DNA of 64,000 nucleotides from Pseudorhodoferax soli (GTDB taxonomy: Bacteria; Pseudomonadota; Gammaproteobacteria; Burkholderiales; Burkholderiaceae_C). The notes under the pieces are model-generated. The model did not search any database and was not told the origin of the DNA. It was given only the letters and a program-made list of their open reading frames with translations. The stretch lies in the NCBI RefSeq assembly GCF_003337555.1, contig NZ_QPJK01000006.1, positions 62,001-126,000 on the forward strand. Reading direction: 5' to 3'. Position numbers and translations under genes: made by a program. Below, one piece after another: positions 25,237-35,064 of the stretch. How positions within the stretch are numbered: the first letter of the stretch is position 1; each line of letters begins with the position of its first letter.

Positions 25237-28200
25237 GTGCCCGAGCTTGAGCTCACTGGTGACCACGTTGCGCGTTTGGGCGACGAGGACCTGCGTTTGT
25301 TGGTTGTCAAACTTTGCGAGGCTGAGTTGAGGCGCGGCGGTCAAGGCACCTCATCCGTGCTTGCGGGGGGAAACCAGACAGCCCCAGACGGCGGCTTGGA
25401 TGTCCTCGTGCAGCGACAAGATGGCCCCCATGTTGTGTCGACCACCATACCAACGCTTGCGTCCGGCGGCGTTCCAGCCGAGGCTGCTAGCGGAGTGTTC
25501 GACAAGCCGGAAGCGGGCAGCTTGCCTGACTTCATTCCTCGTTTGGAGACCGGTTTTCAGGTCAAGTGCGAGGACATGCCCGCTGGTCAAATCGCAACGG
25601 AGATGCGTCCAAAGGGCGTGCTGCGGGACTCCATCAAGGAACTGATTGCCCACAAGGGGGCCTATGTCATCGTGAGCTCGAAGGGCTCTGTGGCAGTCGG
25701 GCCTCTCAAGAACCGAATCGCGGCAATGCGTGCTGCGGTTGCCGACGTCGCCGGCTTCGAGGACTTGCATCTCGACTTCTACGACAGGGACCGGTTGGCT
25801 CGTTGGGTACGCGAGTATGCGGGGGTTGAGATGTGGCTGCGTGAGCGCATTAACGCGCGCCTCACGGGCTGGCAGGGTTACGGCACCTGGGCAGGTCCAA
25901 AGTCGGGCGGAACCTATCTGGTCGATGACACCACCCGAATGATTGAGCGCGCAGGCGGAGCGTCATCCTCGGCATTGTCTGTTCACGCTGGGGTCGACCG
26001 CATGCGGTCGGCTCTACGGTCATCCGGTGGGATAGTTCGCCTTGTTGGCCTGTCGGGCACGGGAAAGACCCGTTTGGCTCAGGCGCTCTTCGAGACCGGG
26101 GTCGGTAAAGCCGAGCCGCTCGACCAAGCCCTTGTGCTGTACACCGATTTGGGTAACGTTCAGGAGCCTAGCGCGCGGGAGATGCTTGTGTGGCTTGGTA
26201 CTGCGGGGCAGCCTGCAATTGTGGTGGTGGACAACTGCAACCCAACTGCGCACCGTGCCTTGGTGAACGTCGTCGAGCAATATGAGGGTCATCTGAGTCT
26301 GCTGACAGTCGAGTACGACGTCGCAGATGACGACACTCCCGATGCGACCGAGGTGTATGAGCTTGCACCCGCGTCGGACGTCGTTCTTGAGCAGCTTCTG
26401 AAGCAACGGTCGCCTGGTCTATCCAACGCTGACCGCGGGCGCATCATCGAATTTTCCGGAGGCAATGCGCGTATTGCGTTGGCGTTGGCGGGAACCGTTG
26501 GAAAGGGCGAGTCGGTTGCGGTCTTGAACGACGCTGAACTGTTCGGTCGGCTGTTCAGGCAAGGGCAGTCGGACGAACCTGAGCTCCAGGCCGCGGCAGA
26601 GGTCTGTGCACTGGTGTACTCCTTCGATGGAAAGGACACCACAAGTGACACTTCTGAGTTAAAGCTTCTCGCGGATTTGGGCGGACTGACGGTTAACGGG
26701 CTCTACAAGCACGTTGCATCCCTGCTTCAGCGCGACCTCGCTCAGTCGCGGGGCAAGTGGCGCGCCGTCTTGCCTCCGGCACTCGCGAACCGATTGGCGA
26801 AGCAGGCGCTTCGAACCATTCCAGCCGCAGACATTACGCAGACCTTCGCAAGGTGCGAGCGGTTGCTGCTTTCGTTTAGCCGCCGGCTGAACTACCTCCA
26901 TGATTCTCCGGAAGCTCGAGAGATAGCCGAAGGGTGGATGGAGGATAAGAACTGGCTCTCTAATCCAGGCAAACTCACCGATGCGCGCAGAAAACTTTTT
27001 TTCAACCTGGCGCCGCTAGTCCCAGGCAAGGTTCTCTCGGCCATGGAGCGCACGCTCGACGATGCACATGCAGCCGACTTTGCTCAACGAAATAGGTACT
27101 CCTTGCATGCTTGGAGCACGCTGCTGCGCCACTTGGCCTATGAACCTCAGGCCTTTGACCGAGCTGCGACTCTTCTTTTGACGCTCGCAGAGCATGAGGA
27201 CAGAGAAAGCATCGATTGCCTGGGAGCATGGAAAGAGACGTTTCAGATGGCTCTCTCCGGCACGATGGCATCTCCGTCGCAGCGTGCCCAGCTTCTCAAG
27301 CGGTTGATGGCTACGGCGTCAGGACGGCGACGGACGCTCGTGTGGGCGGCGGTCGATGCAATGCTCGCGGTAAGCCAAATTTCATCAACGCACGAATTCT
27401 CCTTTGGTGCGCGGCCTTACGGGTATGGATGGGCACCGACCGCTCGTGCCGACCAAGTTGAATGGTTCGAAAGCGCCTTCTTATTGGTTCGTCAGATGAT
27501 GGCGCAGGGAGCCGACGGGCGTACCGCTGCTCGTAATGCTGTCGCAGCTCACTTCCGAAGTGTGTGGGGCTATCGTTTGACCGACCAAGTCACAGCGCTG
27601 GTCCAAGAGCTGGCCGGTGCAGACGAGTGGCTCGAAGGATGGGCAGCGGTAAGAGCTGCCATTCGATTTGATGGCGAGGACATGGACCCGGAGATGCTAG
27701 GAGCACTTCGGAAGCTGGCTGAAGCGCTCAGACCACAAAGTCTCGGCGGCCTAGTGCGCGCCTTCACGCTAATCCATGGCGCGGGTACCTTGGACGTAGC
27801 CGACTTCATCGACGAGTCTGAGGAGGAAGAGAATCAGAATGAAGTTCCGCCCTCGGACCGGGTGGATGCGCAGGTCGTTGCATTCGGAGCCAGTCTCGCC
27901 GACCAAGAAGCCCTGCTACGGGAACTGTTGCCCGAACTGCTTCATCAGGAGCGCGGACGCGTTTTCCTCCTGGGGCTTGGAATTGGCCGGGCGTGCAAGG
28001 AAAAGCTCCGAATTTGGGGACTTCTTCGAGATGGCTTCTTGATGGCTTCTGATGCGCCCAGGGTTGACCTCCTAGCTGGATTTCTGAAGGGTGTTCGAGA
28101 GCAGGAATCTGTGACGGCCGGGCAGATGTTGGACGGCGCGGTGACAGATGCAAAGCTGGACGCCCACTTTCCTGGACTGCTTGGTGTGCCTCAAGACGAC

Positions 28201-29157
28201 CAGGATGGTGAACGCCTTATCGCGTCAATGAAGCGAGGAACCGCTAAGCCGGCTTGGTACCGCTTTGGTCTAGGAGGCGCAGGGGTTGGCGGTCTGTCAG
28301 TTGCGAAGTTCTGTGACGCAGTCGAACAACTAGCTGCAATGGAGGAGGGATACTTCGCCGCTATCGATACACTGTCTTGGCAGATTCGACTTCATAAGCG
28401 TCCCGGCTCTTCTGCTCTGCGCGAGCTTGTGCCGCTTGCCCGCCGCCTGCTTGAGCAACTCGACTTCACCGCGCGTGAGCGAAACTCTGCGTCGCGAGTG
28501 AATCCTGTGGTGGAACTAGCGCTGACTGGGCCGGAGGCGTTCGAAGCAGCCACAAGGTTCGCATCACGATTCGCGGCATCTTTTGGCGAGCAGGGCAGCT
28601 ACGGCGATGAGTATCACAAGGTAGCTTGCACGCTGTTCAGCCTGCAACCCCTAGCAGCGCTGGAAGCGTTCTTTTCCGCCAATCGGCCAGTGTTTAACCT
28701 TCCTTTTCGCGCTCGATTTATCGCACGCCACGGGTCAATGGTGGACTGCGCCCCGCATGACGTTGTACTCGATTGGGTCGCTGCGAACCCCGAGGCGCGA
28801 GCACCTCTCGTGGCTCGGGAGGTGAGCTTCGTTGCATCGGAGGGGAGGTCGGCCTTTGCAAACGCCGGCGAACGAGACGAGAAGTCTGCTGCCCTGAATC
28901 CGCTGGTGCGTGGCTTGTTGAAGCTTGCGCCTGACAAGGTAGCAGTACTTGAGGGGTTCGGCAAAGAGCTGACACCAAGCTACTACATCGGGAGTCTGAA
29001 GCAAGTCTTGGCGCCCCAAATCGCGGTTCTGCGGGAACTCAGTCAAGATGCGGATACCACTATTTCAAGCTGGTCGCTGGAGGTCCTTGCCCGACTTGAG
29101 CGACGAATTGAGAATGATGGTCCGGAGGACTTGTCGCCGCAGGAGACGTTCGAGTAG
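25237..29157 (+). CDS. Large NTPase with N-terminal Mrr-like nuclease domain, predicted defence protein
   Basis: A 1306-aa protein. Residues 30-200 fit a PD-(D/E)XK (Mrr/Cap4-like) nuclease: GGNQTAPDGGLDV (D51, D55) then GFQVKCED (QVK at 108-110). A P-loop NTPase follows, Walker A VGLSGTGKTRLAQA (271-278) and Walker B PAIVVVDNCNP (D332). The rest, about 850 residues, is helical with no catalytic motif and probably senses a target. The GTG start at 25237 has an excellent AGGAG nearby. It starts 119 bp after the helicase gene, so it may be its own unit or a fourth gene of the TerB module. Its design parallels the gene at 13794, but the sequences are clearly different. Confidence 0.7.
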   Translation: MPELELTGDHVARLGDEDLRLLVVKLCEAELRRGGQGTSSVLAGGNQTAPDGGLDVLVQRQDGPHVVSTTIPTLASGGVPAEAASGVFDKPEAGSLPDFIPRLETGFQVKCEDMPAGQIATEMRPKGVLRDSIKELIAHKGAYVIVSSKGSVAVGPLKNRIAAMRAAVADVAGFEDLHLDFYDRDRLARWVREYAGVEMWLRERINARLTGWQGYGTWAGPKSGGTYLVDDTTRMIERAGGASSSALSVHAGVDRMRSALRSSGGIVRLVGLSGTGKTRLAQALFETGVGKAEPLDQALVLYTDLGNVQEPSAREMLVWLGTAGQPAIVVVDNCNPTAHRALVNVVEQYEGHLSLLTVEYDVADDDTPDATEVYELAPASDVVLEQLLKQRSPGLSNADRGRIIEFSGGNARIALALAGTVGKGESVAVLNDAELFGRLFRQGQSDEPELQAAAEVCALVYSFDGKDTTSDTSELKLLADLGGLTVNGLYKHVASLLQRDLAQSRGKWRAVLPPALANRLAKQALRTIPAADITQTFARCERLLLSFSRRLNYLHDSPEAREIAEGWMEDKNWLSNPGKLTDARRKLFFNLAPLVPGKVLSAMERTLDDAHAADFAQRNRYSLHAWSTLLRHLAYEPQAFDRAATLLLTLAEHEDRESIDCLGAWKETFQMALSGTMASPSQRAQLLKRLMATASGRRRTLVWAAVDAMLAVSQISSTHEFSFGARPYGYGWAPTARADQVEWFESAFLLVRQMMAQGADGRTAARNAVAAHFRSVWGYRLTDQVTALVQELAGADEWLEGWAAVRAAIRFDGEDMDPEMLGALRKLAEALRPQSLGGLVRAFTLIHGAGTLDVADFIDESEEEENQNEVPPSDRVDAQVVAFGASLADQEALLRELLPELLHQERGRVFLLGLGIGRACKEKLRIWGLLRDGFLMASDAPRVDLLAGFLKGVREQESVTAGQMLDGAVTDAKLDAHFPGLLGVPQDDQDGERLIASMKRGTAKPAWYRFGLGGAGVGGLSVAKFCDAVEQLAAMEEGYFAAIDTLSWQIRLHKRPGSSALRELVPLARRLLEQLDFTARERNSASRVNPVVELALTGPEAFEAATRFASRFAASFGEQGSYGDEYHKVACTLFSLQPLAALEAFFSANRPVFNLPFRARFIARHGSMVDCAPHDVVLDWVAANPEARAPLVAREVSFVASEGRSAFANAGERDEKSAALNPLVRGLLKLAPDKVAVLEGFGKELTPSYYIGSLKQVLAPQIAVLRELSQDADTTISSWSLEVLARLERRIENDGPEDLSPQETFE

Positions 29158-29333
29158 CCGGCAGGACGGTGAGTACCTCGCTTTTGCGCGAGCACCGACA
29201 ACGCTTCGTGGTCGCGAGACTGGTGCAGGGCTTCGATGGCGCAACGGACGCTTTGGCAAATTGGGCGCTCCTGGGCGCGCAGTCAGAGCTCGGCTGACAT
29301 GCCAACTTTTGCAGCCCAGAATCCAACGAAGGG

Positions 29334-29972
29334 CTACGCGGCAAAGTCCCGGTGTCCATCTGTCCGGCCGGGCTGGTTGGCATGACTTCTCGCCACCGAG
29401 GTCGCTGCGGCCAGCATCGACGCAGTGAGGTCTGCATCGCATTCAAGTTCGCCGTCAAGCACCCGCTGAACAACATCTGCACATCGTTTTCCGGTCAGGA
29501 ACTGGGCGGCCTGGACGACAGTTCCCGAACCTAAGCTAGCTCGGATGATGGCATTCGCATCCTTCACCGCCTGGCCGTTCGCAACTGCAAGCACCGCGCG
29601 GACGTAGGTCATCGTGCGCTTTCGCTCTGCCTCAAGCTTGCGCTGGGCTGCTTCCGTGTAGGGCAGATAACCCAACAGCGCTGGCTGCAGCTTGTCGGCG
29701 AACTGCTGAAAGCAGGCTGGCTCGCTCCCGGAGACAGTTGAGACAGCGACTGGACGCTTCCGAGTCCTGGATGCAACCTCGGCTGCCTCCGTTGCAGAAC
29801 CGCGGTCGGGCCATGTCAGGAGCGGGACGGTAGACGTTCCAGCGGCAGACCAACGCCCGGTCGCGTTGAGGTACCGGTAGTGCTGAGCACCACCATGACA
29901 GTGGGCCTCTAGGGTCGCGGAACCGTGACCCTCCATGTGGAGAACAATGCGCATGGGCGGAAGCTGAGACAT
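29334..29972 (-). CDS. Hypothetical protein
   Basis: A protein of about 212 aa with no recognised family. The N-terminal third is beta-rich (RIVLHMEGHGSATLEAHCHGGAQHYRYL), followed by a helical region (AAQRKLEAERKRTMTYVRAVLAVANGQ) and another (VVQAAQFLTGKRCADVVQRVLDGEL). The Met at 29972 is chosen over the one at 30020 (hydrophobic FFFL start with no ribosome-binding site). It converges on the large NTPase gene and is separated from it by about 175 bp with no feature. Confidence 0.5.
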   Translation of the reverse strand: MSQLPPMRIVLHMEGHGSATLEAHCHGGAQHYRYLNATGRWSAAGTSTVPLLTWPDRGSATEAAEVASRTRKRPVAVSTVSGSEPACFQQFADKLQPALLGYLPYTEAAQRKLEAERKRTMTYVRAVLAVANGQAVKDANAIIRASLGSGTVVQAAQFLTGKRCADVVQRVLDGELECDADLTASMLAAATSVARSHANQPGRTDGHRDFAA

Positions 29973-30099
29973 ACGTCCTCGGGAAGCGCCTTCAGGCTGG
30001 GAGAGGAAGAAGAACAGCAATCATGCAGCAGATGCGTAGCGACATCCGCGTCGCATTGCCAAGCGACACTTTGCTCACCCAACGCGCTTCGGGACAACA

Positions 30100-30300
30100 C
30101 CTTTTGTTTGCAACCAAGTGCCGGACACGATGCGAGTGTGCCCGCTTCCTTCGAAAATGGGACTTGTTTGTAAGGCGCCGAACCGGGGAGCCGCGGGGAC
30201 GGCACAGAATTGTTTGTCGAAGCGGTCGCGGAGTCGTACTTTTTGTCCTAGACTAGGATTCTCTTGTCGATATTTGCAACATCTTCAATTTGTTGTCAAG
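30100..30300. other. Gene-poor gap with TTGTTTG repeats and a short palindrome
   Basis: The stretch 29973-30859 holds no convincing long gene. Within it TTGTTTG occurs three times (near 30108, 30166 and 30212) and CCTAGACTAGG (30248-30258) is a perfect palindrome with a 1-bp centre. These may be regulatory or a decayed transposon end; they do not match the main element's terminal motif. Confidence 0.3.
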
Positions 30301-30381
30301 TGCGACTCAAGCGATAAGGTTTCTGGGCTTCGTGAGGGTGAAATCTTGGCGGCGGATGTGCTAGACAGTGAATCTGAGCTG

Positions 30382-30531
30382 ATGGGTTTCAGCGTGGCCG
30401 CGTCTATAGCCGCGATGACTGCGCAGGAGCTCAGAGATTTAATGGTTCGTGCCTCTGGTTTGGAAGAAACCTTCTTGGAAGTAACCGGGGCCGCATCGAG
30501 CGGAACAGAGGCGAGGCGGGAGGAGGTCTAG
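30382..30531 (+). CDS. Possible small protein
   Basis: A 49-codon frame (GFSVAASIAAMTAQELRDLMVRASGLEETFLEV) with a plausible helical sequence, within a longer open frame starting at 30118. No clear ribosome-binding site or family. Listed only because the surrounding gap otherwise lacks a gene. Confidence 0.2.
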   Translation: MGFSVAASIAAMTAQELRDLMVRASGLEETFLEVTGAASSGTEARREEV

Positions 30532-30859
30532 GCCCGCAGTGCGTTGTTGCGTTTGGGCACCAGATGCCACGGCGCGACTTGCTCGCACCGTTTTTTACAG
30601 CGCGCCTGCTCGGGCTGCTAGTTCTTCCTTCGTTTCGGCAGCCCACGATTCCCTGGTATTCCCTTTCAGGTGGCTCGCCCGACGCCTGCCCGTCCGCGGC
30701 CCAGTGCTACCAGAGGCACCTGCTGGCAGGGCACGGGCCGACCGTCGGCTCGTCACGCTTGATTAGACGGCAGTGCCAAAATAATCGCAGACAGAAGCTC
30801 CAAGTCAGCACCGCTCCCAGCGAGGTCCAACCCGACGGATTTGAAGTAGCGGGGGTGCT

Positions 30860-32188
30860 TTAGTTAAGGCGCGACTTCAAAACGTGCGTTCGGTAGAACG
30901 TACCTGGTACATGCACTAGGCGCGTCCGCCCGTGGCGAACTTCGTCGACCAGCCCCTCATTTGCGCGGGTCCGAGCTTGGTCGTAACTAATGCCCTTGGC
31001 GCAAGCCCAATCCTTCAGCGGCAAAGGTCGTATGACCGATGCCAGGAATTCATTTGATGGCGGGCCCTTGGCGCTGGCACGGCGGTATGCAAGCAAAGCT
31101 TCCTTGAAGGGTTCCCATCGCCCCTCGCGACGTAGGATGAGGAACTTCGTGTGCACCAAGCTGGTTTTGCTGTTCGACTGTCCATGGCGCCAAGATAGGC
31201 CCGACGCCAACTTCTGCAGAATAAAGTCCACGTCCGTTCGAAGATTTCCGTTACGTCGGCTCGCTTGGGTTTTTACAAGCAAGTGCCCGTAGAGCCACCA
31301 CTCCTCGTCCGAAAGCGGGGAGGTGAATTCAGCGAACTCGATGTCGGTGAGCCTAGGCCTGTCGTAGCCGACCGGCGCGGCCTTTGTGTGCAGTGCGCTT
31401 AATACGAAATTCGTTTCTCCGTCGAACATTTCAGCAGCAAAAGGGCGTTCCAGAGGCTTCAGTTCGCGGACTGTCAGATGGTCGACAATGCGGACATCGC
31501 CAACCTTCCTGACCTTCAGCGCAACCGTTAGCAAGGCCGCCGGAGGAATGAGGTCCAGCCGACCGTGCTGGGCGAAGTTGAGAACGCTCGTCCACAGTCG
31601 ATTCCCGGTTGGGAAAGCTCGCATCCACGTCAGGCGCGCAAGCACCGCCGGACTCGTGGTTACACGCCGAGGCTGGCAGAAGCGCCGAACGACGACAGAA
31701 GTCTGTGCCGTACCGTCGTCCTCAATGGACGAGCTTGTAAGGGCGCACAGGCTTTGTAGCCCGCCGTGACTTAAGAGGTAAGGTTCGAGCGAAGCGAGCG
31801 TACCGGGCAGCTCCGAAAGAAGCACGAACGCGGGTATCAGATAGGTGAGCGTGCCAACGCGCAGCGCGAAGACTTCATGGTCAGCTCGGGTGTCCGTGAC
31901 CATGCCGTCGAGACCCATGTACTCGTGCGTATGGCCTCGTTCCAAACTCCTCGCGTCGAAGGTTACGACCTCGCTGTTCCTGCGCGGAGCGCTGCGTCGA
32001 AGCTTCTCAAACGCCGAGAGCGACGTGCACGTCCGGTCTCCGTTCGGCATGACGACCGACATAACGAAGCCACCGCCCGGCGCCGGTACAACGCCTTCTA
32101 TCCAAGCCATTTCTTCCCTCGTTGTTTCGATGGGAAGTGAAGCGAGTGCTTCGAGGCCTAAAACGAGCCCGCTTTGAGCAGTTGTCAT
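30860..32188 (-). CDS. Transposon protein of unknown function, possibly TnsE-like
   Basis: A 442-aa protein, last gene in the direction of the tns operon, about 260 bp after tniQ. I see no standard catalytic motif. The N-terminal half has a pattern that recalls Tn7 TnsE: VVTFDARSLERGHTHEYMGL, then ALRVGTLTYLIPAFVLLSEL, then FCQPRRVTTSPAVLARLTWM. TnsE directs Tn7 to replicating or conjugating DNA. The C-terminus (WACAKGISYDQARTRANEGLVDEV) looks like a small helix-turn-helix. The similarity is a by-eye impression and length is shorter than TnsE's 538 aa. Start: ATG 32188 preferred over TTG 32221. Confidence 0.45.
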   Translation of the reverse strand: MTTAQSGLVLGLEALASLPIETTREEMAWIEGVVPAPGGGFVMSVVMPNGDRTCTSLSAFEKLRRSAPRRNSEVVTFDARSLERGHTHEYMGLDGMVTDTRADHEVFALRVGTLTYLIPAFVLLSELPGTLASLEPYLLSHGGLQSLCALTSSSIEDDGTAQTSVVVRRFCQPRRVTTSPAVLARLTWMRAFPTGNRLWTSVLNFAQHGRLDLIPPAALLTVALKVRKVGDVRIVDHLTVRELKPLERPFAAEMFDGETNFVLSALHTKAAPVGYDRPRLTDIEFAEFTSPLSDEEWWLYGHLLVKTQASRRNGNLRTDVDFILQKLASGLSWRHGQSNSKTSLVHTKFLILRREGRWEPFKEALLAYRRASAKGPPSNEFLASVIRPLPLKDWACAKGISYDQARTRANEGLVDEVRHGRTRLVHVPGTFYRTHVLKSRLN

Positions 32189-32448
32189 CGACCAGCGAGT
32201 CAGTCCTAAAGCGCTGACCAACCGAGTCGGTAATTAGGTCGAGCCAGACCTGGCGACGTTTCAATGAGGTCACATCGGAACGCACTGAAGTGCCCAGTGG
32301 CAATCTCTAGAGGCTACAGACCCGGCACACTGCAGCACTTGCGACCCTGACTCCGCGATGCGCGGCTGCGCAACAACTTGTGCGCCGAACTCAAGGAACC
32401 GGAGGAGGGGGCACGTGTGCCTGCGACGACCCAGCCGGGGACATTCCT

Positions 32449-33468
32449 TCAGTCAGAACCGTGATTGCCGACGCGCTCGCTGTAAGAAGCCTGCATCGGC
32501 GATACGACATTCAATACGACACGGCCGGCTTCTTGTTGGCTGGGCGCTGACCGTCGCAACTGCTGGTCACCCTGCGTAGTCCCGACTCGAAGGAGCGCCT
32601 CGAGAAGCCAAAGTCGCAAGGGGATAGCACCATTGCTGTCCCGGTTCGCCGCGTTTGCCAGAAGGCGCGCTGCGACAATGGAAGCGTCCATCCAGCGAGG
32701 CATTTTCAAGTTCCGCTGCAATCCGCACCCACGCAGGTACTCGGTCGGAAGATTGTCCTTGAGCGCTTGCGCAAGCCAATCGGCTCCAACGATGCTGCCA
32801 GGTTTGCACCAACCGCGCCGAGCGGCAAGCACTCTAAAATAATCTGGTGCGAAGTGTGTGCCTGGTCCCGGGCTGCGTAGCAAGGCCCGGGTCGAGGTCT
32901 CCGAGAGCCGCATGACCACGGGATTTGGGGCAGCAGTCAGGACGGGTGTTCCCTTAACTTCGTGGGGAAGAAGGCGCCACGACGACGCAACAAAGTCCGT
33001 GCGCAATTCAGTGACGCACAAGTACATGCAATGGCGTTTACATAGCCACGCACCGGGCAAGTGGTGGCATCTATGCCAATAGCTCTCGCCGTAGTTCAGA
33101 AGGTCTTCCGAGAGGCAAGCAGCGCAGTACCGTTTGTGGGCGGCGCCGTTCACCGAACGCCGGAGCTTGGCGTTTTCGGTGCTCCCGCTCGACACCAAAA
33201 GCTCCAGCTGCGCCGACCATGAGTTGGCCGAACAGCTAGAGGTGGTGTAGGGCAGCATTGTGTGCCGCCAAGCAAGCTCGTGGGGTGAGACGCCGACCCA
33301 TCGTGCTAGCGCAGGAAGGTACTGAACGGAGAAGTGCGTCAACCGTCCAACATAGGCAACCCCCAGCTCCCGGGCCAAGTCCTTCAGCGAAAGGCAAAAG
33401 TGCCTGCCGCAGCGCATCACTGCACTGCTAAGCATTTCGTCCGGATAAGGCCTCGGTGCGGGCAGCAT
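32449..33468 (-). CDS. tniQ: TniQ/TnsD-family target-site selection protein
   Basis: A 339-aa TniQ protein. The family start PAPRPYPDEMLSSAVMRCG is present, followed by a helix and the zinc-binding group RYCAACLSEDLLNYGESYWHRCHHLPGAWLCKRH. TniQ/TnsD proteins connect target DNA to the TnsC regulator. It is shorter than Tn7 TnsD (about 500 aa), so it resembles short TniQ forms and may not recognise the glmS attachment site. The ATG overlaps the tnsC stop (TAATG). Confidence 0.87.
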   Translation of the reverse strand: MLPAPRPYPDEMLSSAVMRCGRHFCLSLKDLARELGVAYVGRLTHFSVQYLPALARWVGVSPHELAWRHTMLPYTTSSCSANSWSAQLELLVSSGSTENAKLRRSVNGAAHKRYCAACLSEDLLNYGESYWHRCHHLPGAWLCKRHCMYLCVTELRTDFVASSWRLLPHEVKGTPVLTAAPNPVVMRLSETSTRALLRSPGPGTHFAPDYFRVLAARRGWCKPGSIVGADWLAQALKDNLPTEYLRGCGLQRNLKMPRWMDASIVAARLLANAANRDSNGAIPLRLWLLEALLRVGTTQGDQQLRRSAPSQQEAGRVVLNVVSPMQASYSERVGNHGSD

Positions 33469-35054
33469 TACCGCCTAAACAATTCGCTCATCGTTGCAGG
33501 CTGCGTCGCCGGCGCACGCGCACCAGGCGCGGGCCGTGCGGCTTCCTCAACAGCTCCAGAGGCCGCCATCGACGTGGCGGCTACTCCAGTTGTGGAGGCC
33601 TCAATTCGCTTCGTCTGCGGCTGGGCATGCGGATGCCCCTGACCATCCCCGCAGAGGGGTGGCGACTGTGGCGGTGACTGATGCACAACTGCTGAAAGAA
33701 TGGCAGCTTGCTCATTATTTCTCGACAGATGAATTTCGCTGCCAGTCAAGAGGTCGTCCGTTGGGGAAATTCCAAGCTCAGCGGAAATATCAGAGATGTG
33801 TACGATTTTCGCCAAGCTTTTCTTATCCCGCTTCACGATTGCGCGAACAATGTCTGCGACTGCGCCAAACTCAGCATCTCCCACCTCGCGGATTAGCTCC
33901 GGGGTAATCATCTCGTCACCATACATTGCGCGGTTCTGGACCGCGGCGTACAGCTTTACCACGAAGTCCGGAACACCTCCTGTGAGCTGATAGAAGAGGT
34001 TCTGTAACGCAGGAGTCAGCGGGCACGCATGCTTGGTCCATTGAAATCGCCACAAGATAGTCAAGAACACGTCAAACTCTGACCGTCGATTTCCCACGGC
34101 CGACGTTGAAAGTGCAGTCCAGGGACGCATCCCCGAGCCGACCATTCTTCGGAGCTGGCTCATACGCTTGCCCAAAACCTTCTTGAGTTCAGCGGTCCCT
34201 GTGAGTAGGAGGGGAACCTGCATTTGATTCGAAGCAGTAATCAGCAGCGTGGAAAGCGGCGACTGACCACCCATGAAGTCCGTTTCATCTGCTTGGGTCT
34301 TGGTGTACTTCTTGTTCTGTGCCTCGTCCACAATGATTAGCCCAACCGCGTGAACTTGCAACAGCGCGAATGCAAAGAGGAGTTTCTGTTCTGCATTTCC
34401 GCGCGCTTCAATATAAAGCTTCCGGTAGTTCCCTGCCGGGAACTTTTTGTCCAGCGCCGTCAGGATGGCAGTTGCCAGCGTGGCAATGCTGGCGCCGTCA
34501 TAAGCCATTTCTATCAGTAGAGTTGGAATTTGATACATGTTGTGCTCCGGGTGGTGAATAACCGGAGGATACAAACCCGCAATGGTTTCGAGGGACGTGC
34601 TTTTTCCAACGCCGGACATACCTAAGAGCGCAGACGTGAACTGCGCCGCGTTCGCGCTGTCGCGAAGACGTGCGTAGCTCTCGATGTCGGGGGAGTTGTA
34701 GACCTCGGCCAATCGACGATTCGCCTCTGGCGTGTGAGGCTCGCGCCCGACATAACCTTCGAGCATCGTAGCGTGCATTGTTTCGGCCAGCTGCAGCACG
34801 CGAGGAAGCGGTATAGCAAACCTTTTGAGTTGCTGCAGCTGCTGAACGCGCATCGGCCGGTCAAGCTGGCGATGACTCTCATCGTAATCCGGCAAGAACT
34901 CCAAAAGCTTGCGAAGTGCCTTTTCGCTTGGCCACGGCCTCAGCGCCGATATGAGAGGGTTGTTTCGCAGGCGTGCTAGAGGGTGAGGCCAGCTCCCGGC
35001 CTTCACGCACGGGAAGGAGTACTCGACGTCGAGCAAAGTAAATTCATTGGTCAT
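33468..35054 (-). CDS. tnsC: TnsC-like AAA+ transposition regulator
   Basis: A 528-aa AAA+ ATPase. Walker A is LGMSGVGKSTSLETI (about residue 150) and Walker B is VGLIIVDEAQN. This matches TnsC/TniB regulators, which polymerise on DNA and activate the TnsAB transposase at a target chosen by TniQ. The Met at 35054 is chosen since AAAAGGAATCCG precedes it and it starts 10 bp after the tnsB stop; longer starts would run into tnsB. Confidence 0.9.
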   Translation of the reverse strand: MTNEFTLLDVEYSFPCVKAGSWPHPLARLRNNPLISALRPWPSEKALRKLLEFLPDYDESHRQLDRPMRVQQLQQLKRFAIPLPRVLQLAETMHATMLEGYVGREPHTPEANRRLAEVYNSPDIESYARLRDSANAAQFTSALLGMSGVGKSTSLETIAGLYPPVIHHPEHNMYQIPTLLIEMAYDGASIATLATAILTALDKKFPAGNYRKLYIEARGNAEQKLLFAFALLQVHAVGLIIVDEAQNKKYTKTQADETDFMGGQSPLSTLLITASNQMQVPLLLTGTAELKKVLGKRMSQLRRMVGSGMRPWTALSTSAVGNRRSEFDVFLTILWRFQWTKHACPLTPALQNLFYQLTGGVPDFVVKLYAAVQNRAMYGDEMITPELIREVGDAEFGAVADIVRAIVKRDKKSLAKIVHISDISAELGISPTDDLLTGSEIHLSRNNEQAAILSAVVHQSPPQSPPLCGDGQGHPHAQPQTKRIEASTTGVAATSMAASGAVEEAARPAPGARAPATQPATMSELFRR

Positions 35055-35064
35055 CGGATTCCTT

